Source: Schauerella aestuarii
GTDB taxonomy: Bacteria > Pseudomonadota > Gammaproteobacteria > Burkholderiales > Burkholderiaceae_B
Direction: 5' to 3'
Assembly (NCBI RefSeq): GCF_009866805.1
Contig: NZ_SIZW01000036.1
Coordinates: 1 to 48,099 of the forward strand
Length of the DNA: 48,099 nucleotides
Within the stretch, counting starts at the first letter, position 1. Each line of letters opens with the position of its first letter. This document shows, one piece after another, positions 28,882 to 37,999 of this stretch. The notes under the pieces were generated by a model. The model saw only the letters and a program-made list of their open reading frames with translations. It did not search any database and was not told where the DNA came from. The position numbers and the translations under genes are program-made.

Positions 28882-29964
28882 ATGACGCTCACCGCCGATC
28901 CGATTGCGGTCACTGACGCTTCCCTGCCGGCCGACTTCTGGCACAGGTTGACGCAGGAACCCTACGCACACGATCTCTTTCACGTGCTGCGCTGGATCGA
29001 CGCGCGTGGCGGGGCCAAGGTGCCGTTGGGCCGGGCGGCGTCGCCGCGTGGCGAGCCGGTGCGAATGGGGCAGGAGCCGTCGATGGCCTTTGCGCCGTCG
29101 ACGCTGGCGCAGGTGAAACCGGGCTGGGCGGGCGGGCCGCGCAAGGTGTCGATCTACAGTTTCGGTTTGTTCGGCCCGAACGGCCCGTTGCCGTTGCACA
29201 TGACCGAGCACGTGCGCGAGCGACAGCACCACCACGGCGACGGCACGTTGGCGGCATTCGCCGATATGTTCCATCATCGGCTCACACTCTTGCTCTATCG
29301 CGCGTGGGCCGACGCGCAAAGCACCGTCAGCCTGGATCGGCCGGAAGGCAATTTCACGCGCTATGTGGCCAGCCTGCTGCATATGGGGCAGCCGTCGCTG
29401 CAACGGCGCGATGCGGTGCTGGACCATGCGAAATATCACATGGCCGGCCATCTGCTGCGCCAGACGCGCAACCCGGAAGGGTTGAAGCACAGCCTGCAAA
29501 AATACTTCGGCGTGCCCGTGCGCATCCACGAATTCGTGCCGCACTGGATTCGGCTCGAGCCCACGCAGCAACTGGCGCTGGGCGCCTCGTTGGGGTTGGG
29601 CCAGAACACTGTGCTGGGCTCGGCTGTGCGCGATGCGCAACATAAGTTCCGAATCGAGATCGGACCGCTGCGCGCGCCTGAGTATGCGGGCTTCCTGCCC
29701 GGCGGCAAGCCAGCCGAGCAGCTGACGCATTGGGTGCGGCAATACACCGGCATTGAATTCGCCTGGGATCTGCAGCCGGTGCTCGACCGGCGCGATGCGG
29801 CCGGCATGCGGCTCGGTCAACCGCAGCCCCTGGGGCTATCGACCTGGCTGGGGACGCGCCCCGCCGATGCGGGCGATGCCCGCGACGTCATCCTCGATCT
29901 CGAACAACGTTTTGCCCGCCCGCGGTCCGTGCCGCAGGCGGTGTCCGACTCACCTGTAGCCTGA
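28882..29964 (+). CDS. tssG: T6SS baseplate subunit TssG (ImpH)
   Basis: From ATG 28882 the protein is 360 residues. Typical TssG segments are FWHRLTQEPYAHDLFHVLRW near the N-terminus, GLFGPNGPLPLHMTEHVRER and FADMFHHRLTLLLYRAWAD in the middle, and FGVPVRIHEFVPHWIRL later. TssG bridges two TssF copies in the baseplate wedge. A longer frame to 28819 overlaps the DUF3540 gene and is rejected. clpV starts 11 bases after the stop. Confidence 0.95.
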   Translation: MTLTADPIAVTDASLPADFWHRLTQEPYAHDLFHVLRWIDARGGAKVPLGRAASPRGEPVRMGQEPSMAFAPSTLAQVKPGWAGGPRKVSIYSFGLFGPNGPLPLHMTEHVRERQHHHGDGTLAAFADMFHHRLTLLLYRAWADAQSTVSLDRPEGNFTRYVASLLHMGQPSLQRRDAVLDHAKYHMAGHLLRQTRNPEGLKHSLQKYFGVPVRIHEFVPHWIRLEPTQQLALGASLGLGQNTVLGSAVRDAQHKFRIEIGPLRAPEYAGFLPGGKPAEQLTHWVRQYTGIEFAWDLQPVLDRRDAAGMRLGQPQPLGLSTWLGTRPADAGDARDVILDLEQRFARPRSVPQAVSDSPVA

Positions 29965-29975
29965 GACACTCGAAC

Positions 29976-32600
29976 ATGGCCGATATCAGCCGCAGCGAAC
30001 TCTTCGCCAAGCTCGACCCTTTGCTGTACAAAGCCCTCGAAGGCGCCACGGCCTTTTGCAAACTGCGCGGCAATCCCTATGTGGAGCTGGTGCATTGGTT
30101 GCACCAGATCGCCAGCGCGCAAGACAGCGATCTGCATCGCATTCTGGCGCACTTCGATATCGACACCGGTCGCGTACAAACGGATCTCGTCACGGCGCTG
30201 GATCAATTGCCGCGCGGTGCGGGGTCGATCTCGGATCTGTCGGAGCATATCGATCACGCGGTCGAACGCGGCTGGGTGCTGGGGTCGCTGCGGTTCGGCG
30301 GCGCGCGCATCCGCAGCGGTCATCTGATCGCCGGCATCGTCAAAACGTATTCGTTGCGCACGGTGCTGTTGGGCATCTCGCCGCTGTTTGCGCAGATCGT
30401 GCCGGATGTGTTGCTCGAAAACTTCGACGCCATCGTGGCCGCGTCGCCCGAGAACGGTCCCACCGCGGAAACTGCCGGTGCCGGGGCCGAGGCGAGTGCT
30501 GGCGGCGGCGATCAATCGGTGTTGGCGAAGTACACGGTGGACATGACGGCGCGTGCGCGTGCCGGTGAAATCGATCCCGTCACGGGCCGCGACGAAGAGA
30601 TCCGTCAGATCGTCGACATCCTGATGCGCCGCCGCCAGAACAATCCGCTGTTGACGGGTGAGGCGGGCGTCGGCAAGACGGCCGTGGTCGAAGGCCTGGC
30701 GCTGCGGCTGGCCGCGGGCGATGTGCCGCCCTCGATGCAGGACGTGTCGCTGTACCTGCTGGACATCGGCTTGCTCTCGGCCGGCGCCAGCATGAAAGGG
30801 GAATTCGAGGCACGGCTGCGCGGCGTGATCGATGCCGTGCAGGCAAGTGAAAAACCCATCGTGCTGTTCATCGACGAAATCCATACGCTGGTGGGCGCCG
30901 GCGGCAATGCCGGCACGGGCGACGCCGCCAACCTGCTCAAGCCCGCATTGGCGCGCGGCCTGCTGCGTACGATCGGCGCCACCACGTGGTCCGAGTACAA
31001 AAAATATATCGAGAAAGATCCTGCGCTCACCCGTCGCTTCCAGGTCGTGCAGGTGCATGAGCCGTCCGAGGACCGCGCCCTCATCATGTTGCGCGGTCTG
31101 GCGGGAAAACTCGAGCAGCACCATCGTGTGCTGTTGCTCGATGAGGCGATCGACGCTGCCGTGCGGTTGTCGCACCGCTACATTCCTGCCCGCCAGTTGC
31201 CGGACAAAGCCGTGGCGCTGCTCGATACGGCCTGCGCTCGCGTGGCTGTGAGCCAGCATGCCGTGCCGCCGCAACTCGAAGACGTGCAACGGCGCATCGA
31301 GGCGTTGCGCATCGAGCAGGATATCGCGCAACGTGAAGCCCGCCTGGGTGCCTGCACACCCGAGCGCGAGCAGCGCATCGCGGCGTCGCTCACCGAGGCA
31401 TTGGCCGAAGCCGACACACTGGATGCGCGCTGGACGCACGAGCGCGGCCTGGCCGATGCCGTGCTGGCGTTGCGCGCACGTATCGAAGCCGATGACGCCG
31501 ATCCCGCGGCGCTTGCCGGGCTGCAGGCCGAACTGGCCGGTGCCGCCGCTGCGCTGGAAACCTCGCAAGGCGAGTCACCGTTGATCTTCCCGTCGGTGGA
31601 CGCCAATGCGGTGGCGGCCGTGGTGGCCGACTGGACCGGCATACCGGTGGGCCGCATGGTGAAGGACGAGGCGGCCTCGGTGCTCAATCTTGCCGATACG
31701 CTGGAGAAGCGCGTGATTGGCCAGCGTCACGGTCTGGAGGCGATTGCCCGCCGCGTGCAGACCTCACGCGCACGCTTGACCGATCCCAACAAGCCCGTGG
31801 GCGTATTCATGCTCTGCGGCCCGAGCGGCGTGGGCAAGACGGAAACCGCCTTGGCGCTGGCCGAGTCGCTCTACGGCGGCGAGCAGAACGTGATCGCCAT
31901 CAATATGAGCGAGTTTCAGGAATCGCATACGGTGTCCACGCTCAAGGGCGCGCCACCGGGCTATGTGGGCTACGGCGAGGGCGGGGTGCTCACCGAGGCG
32001 GTGCGCCGGCGGCCCTACAGCGTGGTGCTGCTGGATGAGGTGGAGAAGGCGCATGCCGACGTGCACGAGCTCTTCTTCCAGGTGTTCGACAAAGGCTGGA
32101 TGGAGGATGGCGAAGGCCGCTACATCGATTTCAAGAACACCATCATCATCCTCACTTCCAATGTGGGTTCGGACCTGGTCATGAATCTCTGCGCCGACCC
32201 CGCACTGATGCCCGAGCCGGACGCGTTGGCGGGCGCATTGCGCGAGCCGTTGCTGCAAACCTTCCCGGCCGCCTTGCTGGGGCGCCTGGTGGTTGTGCCG
32301 TATCTGCCCCTCTCGGACAGCATGCTGGCCAATGTCGTGTCGCTGCAGCTGGCGCGCATCCAGCGTCGCATTGCCGACAATCATGGTATCGCTTTGACAT
32401 ACAGCGAAGCGGCAATGGGCCTTATCGTGTCACGTTGCACCGAAGTCGAGTCCGGTGGCCGGATGGTCGATGCGATTCTCACCAACACGGTGCTGCCGCG
32501 CGTGAGCCGAGAGTTGCTGGGGGCCGCCGCCGATGGGCGCAAGATTCAAACGATTGCACTCGATGCCGCCGAGGGCGAATTCACTTACGCATTCGCATAG
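29976..32600 (+). CDS. clpV: T6SS sheath-disassembly ATPase ClpV (TssH)
   Basis: The protein is 874 residues, an AAA+ unfoldase that recycles contracted TssBC sheath. An N-domain (about 1-160) begins with LFAKLDPLLYKALEGATAFC, typical of ClpV rather than ClpB. The first AAA module has Walker A GEAGVGKT (228-235) and Walker B VLFIDEIHT. The second has Walker A GPSGVGKT (615-622) and Walker B VVLLDEVEKAH. The middle region is a coiled coil. It ends the main tss block, and a small Imm35-like gene follows after 15 bases. Confidence 0.97.
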   Translation: MADISRSELFAKLDPLLYKALEGATAFCKLRGNPYVELVHWLHQIASAQDSDLHRILAHFDIDTGRVQTDLVTALDQLPRGAGSISDLSEHIDHAVERGWVLGSLRFGGARIRSGHLIAGIVKTYSLRTVLLGISPLFAQIVPDVLLENFDAIVAASPENGPTAETAGAGAEASAGGGDQSVLAKYTVDMTARARAGEIDPVTGRDEEIRQIVDILMRRRQNNPLLTGEAGVGKTAVVEGLALRLAAGDVPPSMQDVSLYLLDIGLLSAGASMKGEFEARLRGVIDAVQASEKPIVLFIDEIHTLVGAGGNAGTGDAANLLKPALARGLLRTIGATTWSEYKKYIEKDPALTRRFQVVQVHEPSEDRALIMLRGLAGKLEQHHRVLLLDEAIDAAVRLSHRYIPARQLPDKAVALLDTACARVAVSQHAVPPQLEDVQRRIEALRIEQDIAQREARLGACTPEREQRIAASLTEALAEADTLDARWTHERGLADAVLALRARIEADDADPAALAGLQAELAGAAAALETSQGESPLIFPSVDANAVAAVVADWTGIPVGRMVKDEAASVLNLADTLEKRVIGQRHGLEAIARRVQTSRARLTDPNKPVGVFMLCGPSGVGKTETALALAESLYGGEQNVIAINMSEFQESHTVSTLKGAPPGYVGYGEGGVLTEAVRRRPYSVVLLDEVEKAHADVHELFFQVFDKGWMEDGEGRYIDFKNTIIILTSNVGSDLVMNLCADPALMPEPDALAGALREPLLQTFPAALLGRLVVVPYLPLSDSMLANVVSLQLARIQRRIADNHGIALTYSEAAMGLIVSRCTEVESGGRMVDAILTNTVLPRVSRELLGAAADGRKIQTIALDAAEGEFTYAFA

Positions 32601-32615
32601 CATAGGAGTTTGACC

Positions 32616-32915
32616 ATGATCGATAAGCAACGTGCAGCCGGCATCGCCGATGCCTACCTTGAGAAGATCGCCGCGCGCCTGGACGATCCCGTCGAGATCA
32701 TCGAATCGCAGGAGAAGCCGGAAGGCTGGGTGTTCTTTTACGAATCCAGGACCTATCTCGAAACGCAGAACCTGAGCGCCATGTTGGCCGGCAACGCGCC
32801 GTTTCTGGTGTCGCGCGAGGATGGCACATTGCATCTGCTGAGTACGGCAAAGCCGCTCGAGGATGCCTTGGCCGAAGCACTGGCCTCCAGCGCCCGGCCT
32901 GCACCGGGAGCCTGA
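32616..32915 (+). CDS. YrhB / Imm35-like small protein
   Basis: The protein is 99 residues from ATG 32616, with AGGAG seven bases upstream. A TTG six bases earlier is possible but not supported. The pattern PEGWVFFYESRTYLE, then LAGNAPFLVSREDGTLHLL, resembles the YrhB domain that Pfam groups with the Imm35 immunity family. Such proteins are often toxin-neutralising partners, but no toxin gene is next to it, so an immunity role is not shown. It is the last gene of the first T6SS block and is followed by a strong terminator. Confidence 0.65.
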   Translation: MIDKQRAAGIADAYLEKIAARLDDPVEIIESQEKPEGWVFFYESRTYLETQNLSAMLAGNAPFLVSREDGTLHLLSTAKPLEDALAEALASSARPAPGA

Positions 32916-32943
32916 TACCGTACGCCGTGTGCGGGCATCGACA

Positions 32944-32979
32944 AAAAAGCCGCTTGAAATGGCATTCAAGCGGCTTTTT
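32944..32979. terminator. Strong bidirectional terminator
   Basis: AAAAAGCCGCTTGAA (32944-32958) pairs perfectly over 15 bases with TTCAAGCGGCTTTTT (32965-32979) around a six-base loop. A and T runs flank both sides, so it can end both the plus-strand clpV block and the convergent minus-strand FHA gene that stops at 33026. Confidence 0.95.
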
Positions 32980-33025
32980 AACGGATGTCGCCAATGCGAC
33001 GCAGCGATAAGCCGCGCGCAATACC

Positions 33026-34063
33026 TCAGCGGCGGGGCATGTCGTCCCGATCGGCAGGCGCAAAGCCGGTGGGACGCTGCGCATCGCCATTGTCGCGCCG
33101 CACGGCCGCCGGCCGCATATGACCGCCGAATTCCTTGGTGCGATCGGGGTTGCCGCCCGGCGCACTGGATGACACCGGCGTGAGCGTGCCGCCGATGGCG
33201 TCATCGCGGTAACCCGTCAAGGCGTCCTGCTGACGCAACGTGGTGGGCGTGTCGTCCGTGAAGATGTGATGGGTATCGGCCGCTTCCCGGCTGTCGAACG
33301 CCGCGAGCGGGTCACGCGACCGGTGGGCGTCCAGATCCGCGGGCACATGCTGATCGAGCGGATTGACGGGGTTCAAGCGCGCGTCCGACGCCAGGTCGAA
33401 GGGGTGCGCCGATACGTCGGGCACGCTACCCACGGGCAATGTGCCCGGGCCCAACAGGTCGCTGAAGATGTCCACAGGCGGCGCTTCCTCGGGGGGCGTG
33501 GGCAGCAAGGGATCGTCGGTATCGGGGTCGACCGGCTGATGCGCAGGCGCGGGCTCGTCGGGCAGACCGTGAGATGCCGGGAAGGCCGCAGCCGCGTCGG
33601 TTGCGTCGCGCGTCTCGATCGGGAGCGTGGCCGCGGCAACGGTCGCGGCGGCCACCGCCGGCATGGCATGGGGCACCGCTACCGGTGGCGTGGCGGCCCA
33701 GGGATCGTCTTCGATCGCGGCCGGCGGGGCGATGTTGCCGTTGGCGGCGGCACGATTGTCTTCCGATTGCAGTACGTAGCCGCCGATCGCAACCTCATCG
33801 CCCTCATGCAGCAAGACTTCGCTGCGTGGCAACACCGGTTGACCGTTGACCGACACCTGCGTCATGTCGCTCATGTTGAGCAGGTAGCAGTCGTTGTTGC
33901 TGATGCGAACCACCGCTTGCAGCCGGCAGATCTCGTCGTTGGCACTGGGCAGTACCAGCGCATTGCCAGGGCAGCGACCGATCGTGCCGCCGGGGGCTTG
34001 AAAGTCGGCGGAGAACGGCGTGAAGTCGCTGGATTCTTTACGGCGGATAGCGGTGAGTTTCAT
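33026..34063 (-). CDS. FHA-domain protein of the T6SS (Fha/TagH-like)
   Basis: From ATG at 34063 (MKLTAIRRKESSD) the protein is 345 residues. The FHA domain covers about residues 20-95, with GGTIGRCPGNALVLP, the ICRLQAVVRI strand and VSVNGQPVL. The long C-terminal part is rich in Pro, Ala and Asp (for example PPEEAPPVDIFSDLL) and looks mostly disordered. FHA domains bind phosphothreonine, and in P. aeruginosa Fha1 is phosphorylated by PpkA to trigger T6SS assembly. Here the kinase-like gene is degenerate and no phosphatase is seen. An extension to 34279 is rejected because it overlaps the lipoprotein gene. Confidence 0.9.
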   Translation of the reverse strand: MKLTAIRRKESSDFTPFSADFQAPGGTIGRCPGNALVLPSANDEICRLQAVVRISNNDCYLLNMSDMTQVSVNGQPVLPRSEVLLHEGDEVAIGGYVLQSEDNRAAANGNIAPPAAIEDDPWAATPPVAVPHAMPAVAAATVAAATLPIETRDATDAAAAFPASHGLPDEPAPAHQPVDPDTDDPLLPTPPEEAPPVDIFSDLLGPGTLPVGSVPDVSAHPFDLASDARLNPVNPLDQHVPADLDAHRSRDPLAAFDSREAADTHHIFTDDTPTTLRQQDALTGYRDDAIGGTLTPVSSSAPGGNPDRTKEFGGHMRPAAVRRDNGDAQRPTGFAPADRDDMPRR

Positions 34064-34122
34064 CTGCGTCTGTCCTTGAACGTAAGCGCGGCCGGCATGG
34101 AAGCCCGCCGCGGTGCGCGGCA

Positions 34123-34530
34123 TTAGCGCGTCGGTGCGGCGGCCGCCGGCCGGGTGGCTTCGTATACGGGGCCCCACTGGGGATGCCCCCGCTCTGCCGC
34201 GCTCAATTCGAAGTTGGGATCGAGTGCGAAGATGCGCTCGAATTGTTCTTCGCACAGGGTGCGGTGCTTGGTCAGGCAATAGCTGAACGCCTGCAGCTTC
34301 ATCGCTTCGATACGCACGTCGCGCGGCGACTGGGCCAGGTCGCCCGAGCGTGCCACTGTGCGGATCACGTCGCCATAATTTCCGGCCGCATAGCTGTCGC
34401 GCACCTTCTGCAGGTCACTCAGCGCGGCCGCAGTAGGCGGGCTTTCGACGACCTGTTTCGGCGGCTGTGCGCAGCCGGCGAGCGCCAGAGAAAGGGTGAG
34501 ACCGGCAAGAGCGGCGTGCAGTTTTTTCAT
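34123..34530 (-). CDS. tssQ: TssQ-family T6SS-associated lipoprotein
   Basis: The protein is 135 residues with a lipoprotein signal: MKKLHAALAGLTLSLALAGC, so a lipobox LAGC with Cys20. The mature part begins with PPKQVVES and is helical, with DSYAAGNYGDVIRTVARSG and FERIFALDPNFELS, which resembles a tetratricopeptide repeat. Such lipoproteins are annotated as TssQ in Burkholderiales T6SS loci. Their role is not settled. It is upstream of and in the same direction as the FHA gene, and divergent from tssJ. Confidence 0.8.
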   Translation of the reverse strand: MKKLHAALAGLTLSLALAGCAQPPKQVVESPPTAAALSDLQKVRDSYAAGNYGDVIRTVARSGDLAQSPRDVRIEAMKLQAFSYCLTKHRTLCEEQFERIFALDPNFELSAAERGHPQWGPVYEATRPAAAAPTR

Positions 34531-34784
34531 GATCCGTTCAGGGTGAAAAGAAGCGGGATTGGCCCGCGAAGAAACCCGCCTGCAGGCAGTGGGTTCAAGG
34601 GCCGAATCATAGGCATGAATCGTGTCAGGAGTTATTCGTTTCGTGTCACCGGTGTTTCGGTTTCAGCAGGGTTGTATCCGTGCCGTAACTGTCGTAACCC
34701 GATTTGTTTTTTAACCAAAGTCTCATTTTTTTCTCGTGTCATGTCGCCCTTGATAGCAGTGGCAACCACGATGGGAGGGGTGAG
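34531..34784. promoter_or_regulatory. Divergent region between tssQ and tssJ
   Basis: This 254-base gap must hold promoters for the minus-strand tssQ-FHA pair and the plus-strand tssJ block. CGTGTCA occurs three times in the same orientation, at 34621-34627, 34642-34648 and 34735-34741. I could not find a convincing sigma-70 promoter. A GGGAGGGG sequence at 34773-34780 is the tssJ ribosome binding site. Confidence 0.45.
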
Positions 34785-35336
34785 ATGGCGGGCAAGTGCG
34801 AACGCAGCGGGAGATCGGTATGGACGGTCTTCGCGATGGCAGCCGCAGCGGTGATGATGCTGGCCGCTTGCTCATCGACGGCCAAGCGCGTGCCTGTGCC
34901 GTACGTGATCGCATTCAAGGCGGATGACGCCGTCAATCCCGATCGACATGGCCGACCATCGCCCATCCAGGTGTCCGTATTCGAACTGAAGTCCACCGAC
35001 AAGTTCGAGTCGACCGATTTCTTTACCTTGCAGTCCAATCCGCAGCAAGCATTGGGCACCGATCTGATCAACGTTGAGCGCATCGTGCTCAAGCCTGGCG
35101 AGACGAAGAAGATTGCACACGAGGGCAGCGCCGAAGGCCGCGTGGTCGGCATCGTCGGTGGCTATCGCGACCTCGAACACAGCAGGTGGCGCCTGGTGCT
35201 GCCGCTGCCCGAAGCGCAGCGCACCAACGCCTACAAAATCTGGCAGTTCTCGCCCAACGAAGAACAAGTCGCCGTGGCCGTCGAAAAAGGCGGTCTCGTG
35301 CTCACGGGGCGCGAAACCCCGTGGTGGCCTTTCTGA
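34785..35336 (+). CDS. tssJ: T6SS outer-membrane lipoprotein TssJ
   Basis: From ATG 34785 (MAGKCERSGRS) the protein is 183 residues, with a strong GGAGGGG ribosome binding site. The signal runs through VWTVFAMAAAAVMMLAAC, giving lipobox LAAC. The mature TssJ fold includes IQVSVFELKSTDKFESTDFF and RVVGIVGGYRDLEHSRWR. TssJ anchors the TssLM complex at the outer membrane. An in-frame extension to 34704 has no ribosome binding site and would bury the signal peptide. tssK starts 16 bases after the stop. Confidence 0.95.
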   Translation: MAGKCERSGRSVWTVFAMAAAAVMMLAACSSTAKRVPVPYVIAFKADDAVNPDRHGRPSPIQVSVFELKSTDKFESTDFFTLQSNPQQALGTDLINVERIVLKPGETKKIAHEGSAEGRVVGIVGGYRDLEHSRWRLVLPLPEAQRTNAYKIWQFSPNEEQVAVAVEKGGLVLTGRETPWWPF

Positions 35337-35352
35337 TATCGATACATCGATC

Positions 35353-36687
35353 ATGGCATCCAACAACAAAGTCGTCTGGTCCGAGGGGATGTTCCTTCGT
35401 CCGCAGCATTTTCAACAGTTCGAGCGTTATCTCGAGCACCGCTTGCAGGCGCGCACCGTCGCACAGCAATCGTTTTTCTGGGGCTTCTCGGCGCTCGAAC
35501 TCGACCTTGACGCGCTGGCGGTCGGCAAGCTTGTGTTGCGCCGGGCGCAAGGTGTGTTTCCCGACGGCACGCCGTTTGATTTTGCTGGCCTCGATCAGGC
35601 CCCGCCTGCTTTCGAGGTGCCCGTGCAGACGCTCGATGCACGCGTGGTGCTGGCCGTGCCGCGCAGCCGTCCCGGCACCGAAGAAGTCGTGTTCGAGGAC
35701 GGTGACGACACCCTGGCGCGATATCGCGTGACTGAAGTGGAAGTGGCCGATACCAGCGTGATGTCGCTGGAGCCGGCGCTGGTGCAAACCGGTGCCTTGC
35801 GCTTGCGGATCATGCTGGCTGCCGATCTCTCCGACGAATGGATCGCCATCGACTTGGCGCATATCGCCGAGCGCCGCTCGGATAATCGCGTGGTGTTGCG
35901 CGATGCGTATATCCCGCCCTGGCTGGCCGCCGGCGATCACGCCATCCTGGATGGCTACACCAACGAATTGTCGGGGTTGCTCGACGCCCGTAGCGAAGCC
36001 TTGGCGGCACGGTTGTCACAGCCGGGACGCGGCGGCGTGGCGGAAGTCTCGGATTTCATGCTGCTCGAAGCGGTCAACCGCTACATGGGTGCCTTGTGGC
36101 ATGCCCGGCAGATCCGCGGCGTGCATCCCGAGCGCCTTTATCACGACTGGTTGATGCTGGCCTGCGACCTGGCCACGTACACCGCCGTGACGCGTCGGCC
36201 CACGGTGATGCCCGACTACCGCCATGACGATCTGTTCGGCACCTTTTCGGCCTTGATGACCGAACTGCGCCGATCACTCTCCGCCGTGCTCGAGCAGAAC
36301 GCTTTGGAGATTCCGTTGCAGGACCGCGGGCAAGGCGTGCGCGTGGGCCAGATCCCCGATCTCGAACTCATGCGCAGCGCGGCTTTCGTGCTTGCGGTGC
36401 ACGCCGATCTGCCTTCGGAAGTGGTGCGCTCGCGTTTCCCGTCGCAAGTCAAAATCGGCCCGGTCGAGCGCATTCGCGATCTCGTGCATCTGCAGTTGCC
36501 CGGCGTGGCCGTGCGCGCGTTGCCGGTGGTGCCGCGTCAGATCCCGTATGCCGCAGGCTACGTCTATTTCGAACTGGACAAGGCCGGCGAATTCTGGCGC
36601 CAACTCGAAAAAACCGGTGCATTGGCGCTCCATCTGGCCGGCGAATTTCCGGGCCTGTCGATGGCGTTCTGGGCCATCCGCGACTGA
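35353..36687 (+). CDS. tssK: T6SS baseplate subunit TssK
   Basis: From ATG 35353 (MASNNKVVWSEGMFLRPQHF) the protein is 444 residues and matches the conserved TssK N-terminus exactly in pattern (WSEGMFLRPQHFQQ). TssK trimers link the baseplate to TssL and TssM. An in-frame extension back to 35074 lies inside tssJ and is rejected. Later conserved stretches include HPERLYHDWLMLACDLAT and QIPYAAGYVYFELDK. tssL follows after 16 bases. Confidence 0.96.
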   Translation: MASNNKVVWSEGMFLRPQHFQQFERYLEHRLQARTVAQQSFFWGFSALELDLDALAVGKLVLRRAQGVFPDGTPFDFAGLDQAPPAFEVPVQTLDARVVLAVPRSRPGTEEVVFEDGDDTLARYRVTEVEVADTSVMSLEPALVQTGALRLRIMLAADLSDEWIAIDLAHIAERRSDNRVVLRDAYIPPWLAAGDHAILDGYTNELSGLLDARSEALAARLSQPGRGGVAEVSDFMLLEAVNRYMGALWHARQIRGVHPERLYHDWLMLACDLATYTAVTRRPTVMPDYRHDDLFGTFSALMTELRRSLSAVLEQNALEIPLQDRGQGVRVGQIPDLELMRSAAFVLAVHADLPSEVVRSRFPSQVKIGPVERIRDLVHLQLPGVAVRALPVVPRQIPYAAGYVYFELDKAGEFWRQLEKTGALALHLAGEFPGLSMAFWAIRD

Positions 36688-36703
36688 CCACTAGGAATCC
36701 TTC

Positions 36704-37999
36704 GTGATAGATGCAACTTCCTTCCCGCCCAACGGCGGGAGTTTTTCCGGTGGACCGGGCGGCCCCGAGGCCCTGGCGTCGCAGCGCATGCGGCCCGACG
36801 AGTACGTCATCAGCGGGTCGAACCCCCTGGTGGCGGCGGCCAATCCCCTGCTCGATCTGATTCCGCAGATCCGGGCGACCGCGTCGCACCCGTCGCCGGC
36901 CATGTTGCGCGAGCATTTGCTGGATGAAGTGCGGCAGTTTGAACTGCGCGCGCAGCAGGCCGGCATTCCCAACGAGACGATCCTGGGTGCCCGCTATTGC
37001 CTGTGCACGGCGCTGGACGAAGCCGCCGCCTTGACGCCTTGGGGCGGGCAGGGCGTGTGGTCGGCGCATAGTCTGCTCGTCACGTTTCACAACGAGACCT
37101 GGGGCGGCGAAAAATTTTTCCAGCTGCTCGCCAAGCTGTCGCAGAATCCCAGCCAGCATCTGGATCTGCTGGAGTTGCTTTACTACTGTTTGCTCCTGGG
37201 TTTCGAGGGCCGCTATCGCATCTCGGAAAATGGCCGTTCCCAACTGCAGACGCTGCGCCAGCGCCTGCTTCAGATCCTGCGCGGCGCGCGCGGCGAGTAT
37301 GCGCGCGAGCTGTCGCCGCATTGGCGCGATGCGCCCACTCAAGCGGAAGTGCGTCGTCTGCCGATTCCGCTGTGGGTGTTTGCCGCGTTGGCCGCAGTGC
37401 TCGCCTTGCTCGTTTATTTCGGGCTGAGCTGGCGGCTGGGCGGGCAGTCGGATGTCACGTTTGCCGCCGTCTCGGGTTTGAAGCCGCCGACGCTGCAGAT
37501 CGCACCGCCACCGGCACCCGCGCAAGCCTTGCAACCGCGTCTGGCGGGATTCCTGGCGCCGGAAATCCGCGAGAACCTGCTCACCGTGCGCGACGAAGCC
37601 GATCGGAGTGTGATCGTGCTGCGTGGCGATGGCTTGTTCAGCTCGGGCGAGGTCAGCGTCAACGATCAATACCTGCCGGTGCTTTCGCGCGTGGCCGATG
37701 CGCTCAACGGCACGCCGGGCGCCATCCTGGTCAGCGGCTATTCCGACAATATCCCGATTCGCAGTGCGCGATTCCCGTCGAACTGGCATCTGTCGCAAAC
37801 GCGCGCCGATGCGGTCAAGAAAATACTCGACCAGCGTTTGACGCAACCCAATCGCGTACGCGCCGAAGGCCGCGGCGATGCGGACCCCATCGCGCCCAAC
37901 GACACGGCTGAAAACCGGGCCCGCAATCGCCGGGTCGAAATCACGCTGCTGGTCTCGCCAGTGGCCGTCAATCCCTCGCTTGAGGGCAGGCAACCATGA
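36704..37999 (+). CDS. tssL: T6SS inner-membrane protein TssL with OmpA-like domain
   Basis: The protein is 431 residues from GTG 36704. The N-terminal DotU domain (about 40-210) contains NPLLDLIPQIRA and ARYCLCTALDEAAALTPWG. One membrane helix follows at about 223-243 (LWVFAALAAVLALLVYFGL). The C-terminal periplasmic OmpA-like domain (about 300-420) shows NWHLSQTRADAVKK and NRARNRRVEI, the peptidoglycan-binding pattern of evolved TssL proteins. The stop overlaps the tssM start (ATGA), so translation is coupled. Confidence 0.96.
   Translation: MIDATSFPPNGGSFSGGPGGPEALASQRMRPDEYVISGSNPLVAAANPLLDLIPQIRATASHPSPAMLREHLLDEVRQFELRAQQAGIPNETILGARYCLCTALDEAAALTPWGGQGVWSAHSLLVTFHNETWGGEKFFQLLAKLSQNPSQHLDLLELLYYCLLLGFEGRYRISENGRSQLQTLRQRLLQILRGARGEYARELSPHWRDAPTQAEVRRLPIPLWVFAALAAVLALLVYFGLSWRLGGQSDVTFAAVSGLKPPTLQIAPPPAPAQALQPRLAGFLAPEIRENLLTVRDEADRSVIVLRGDGLFSSGEVSVNDQYLPVLSRVADALNGTPGAILVSGYSDNIPIRSARFPSNWHLSQTRADAVKKILDQRLTQPNRVRAEGRGDADPIAPNDTAENRARNRRVEITLLVSPVAVNPSLEGRQP

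Noticed and set aside
34704-34784. Longer TssJ with 27 more residues
   Set aside because: The extension lacks a ribosome binding site and would put the lipoprotein signal far from the N-terminus.
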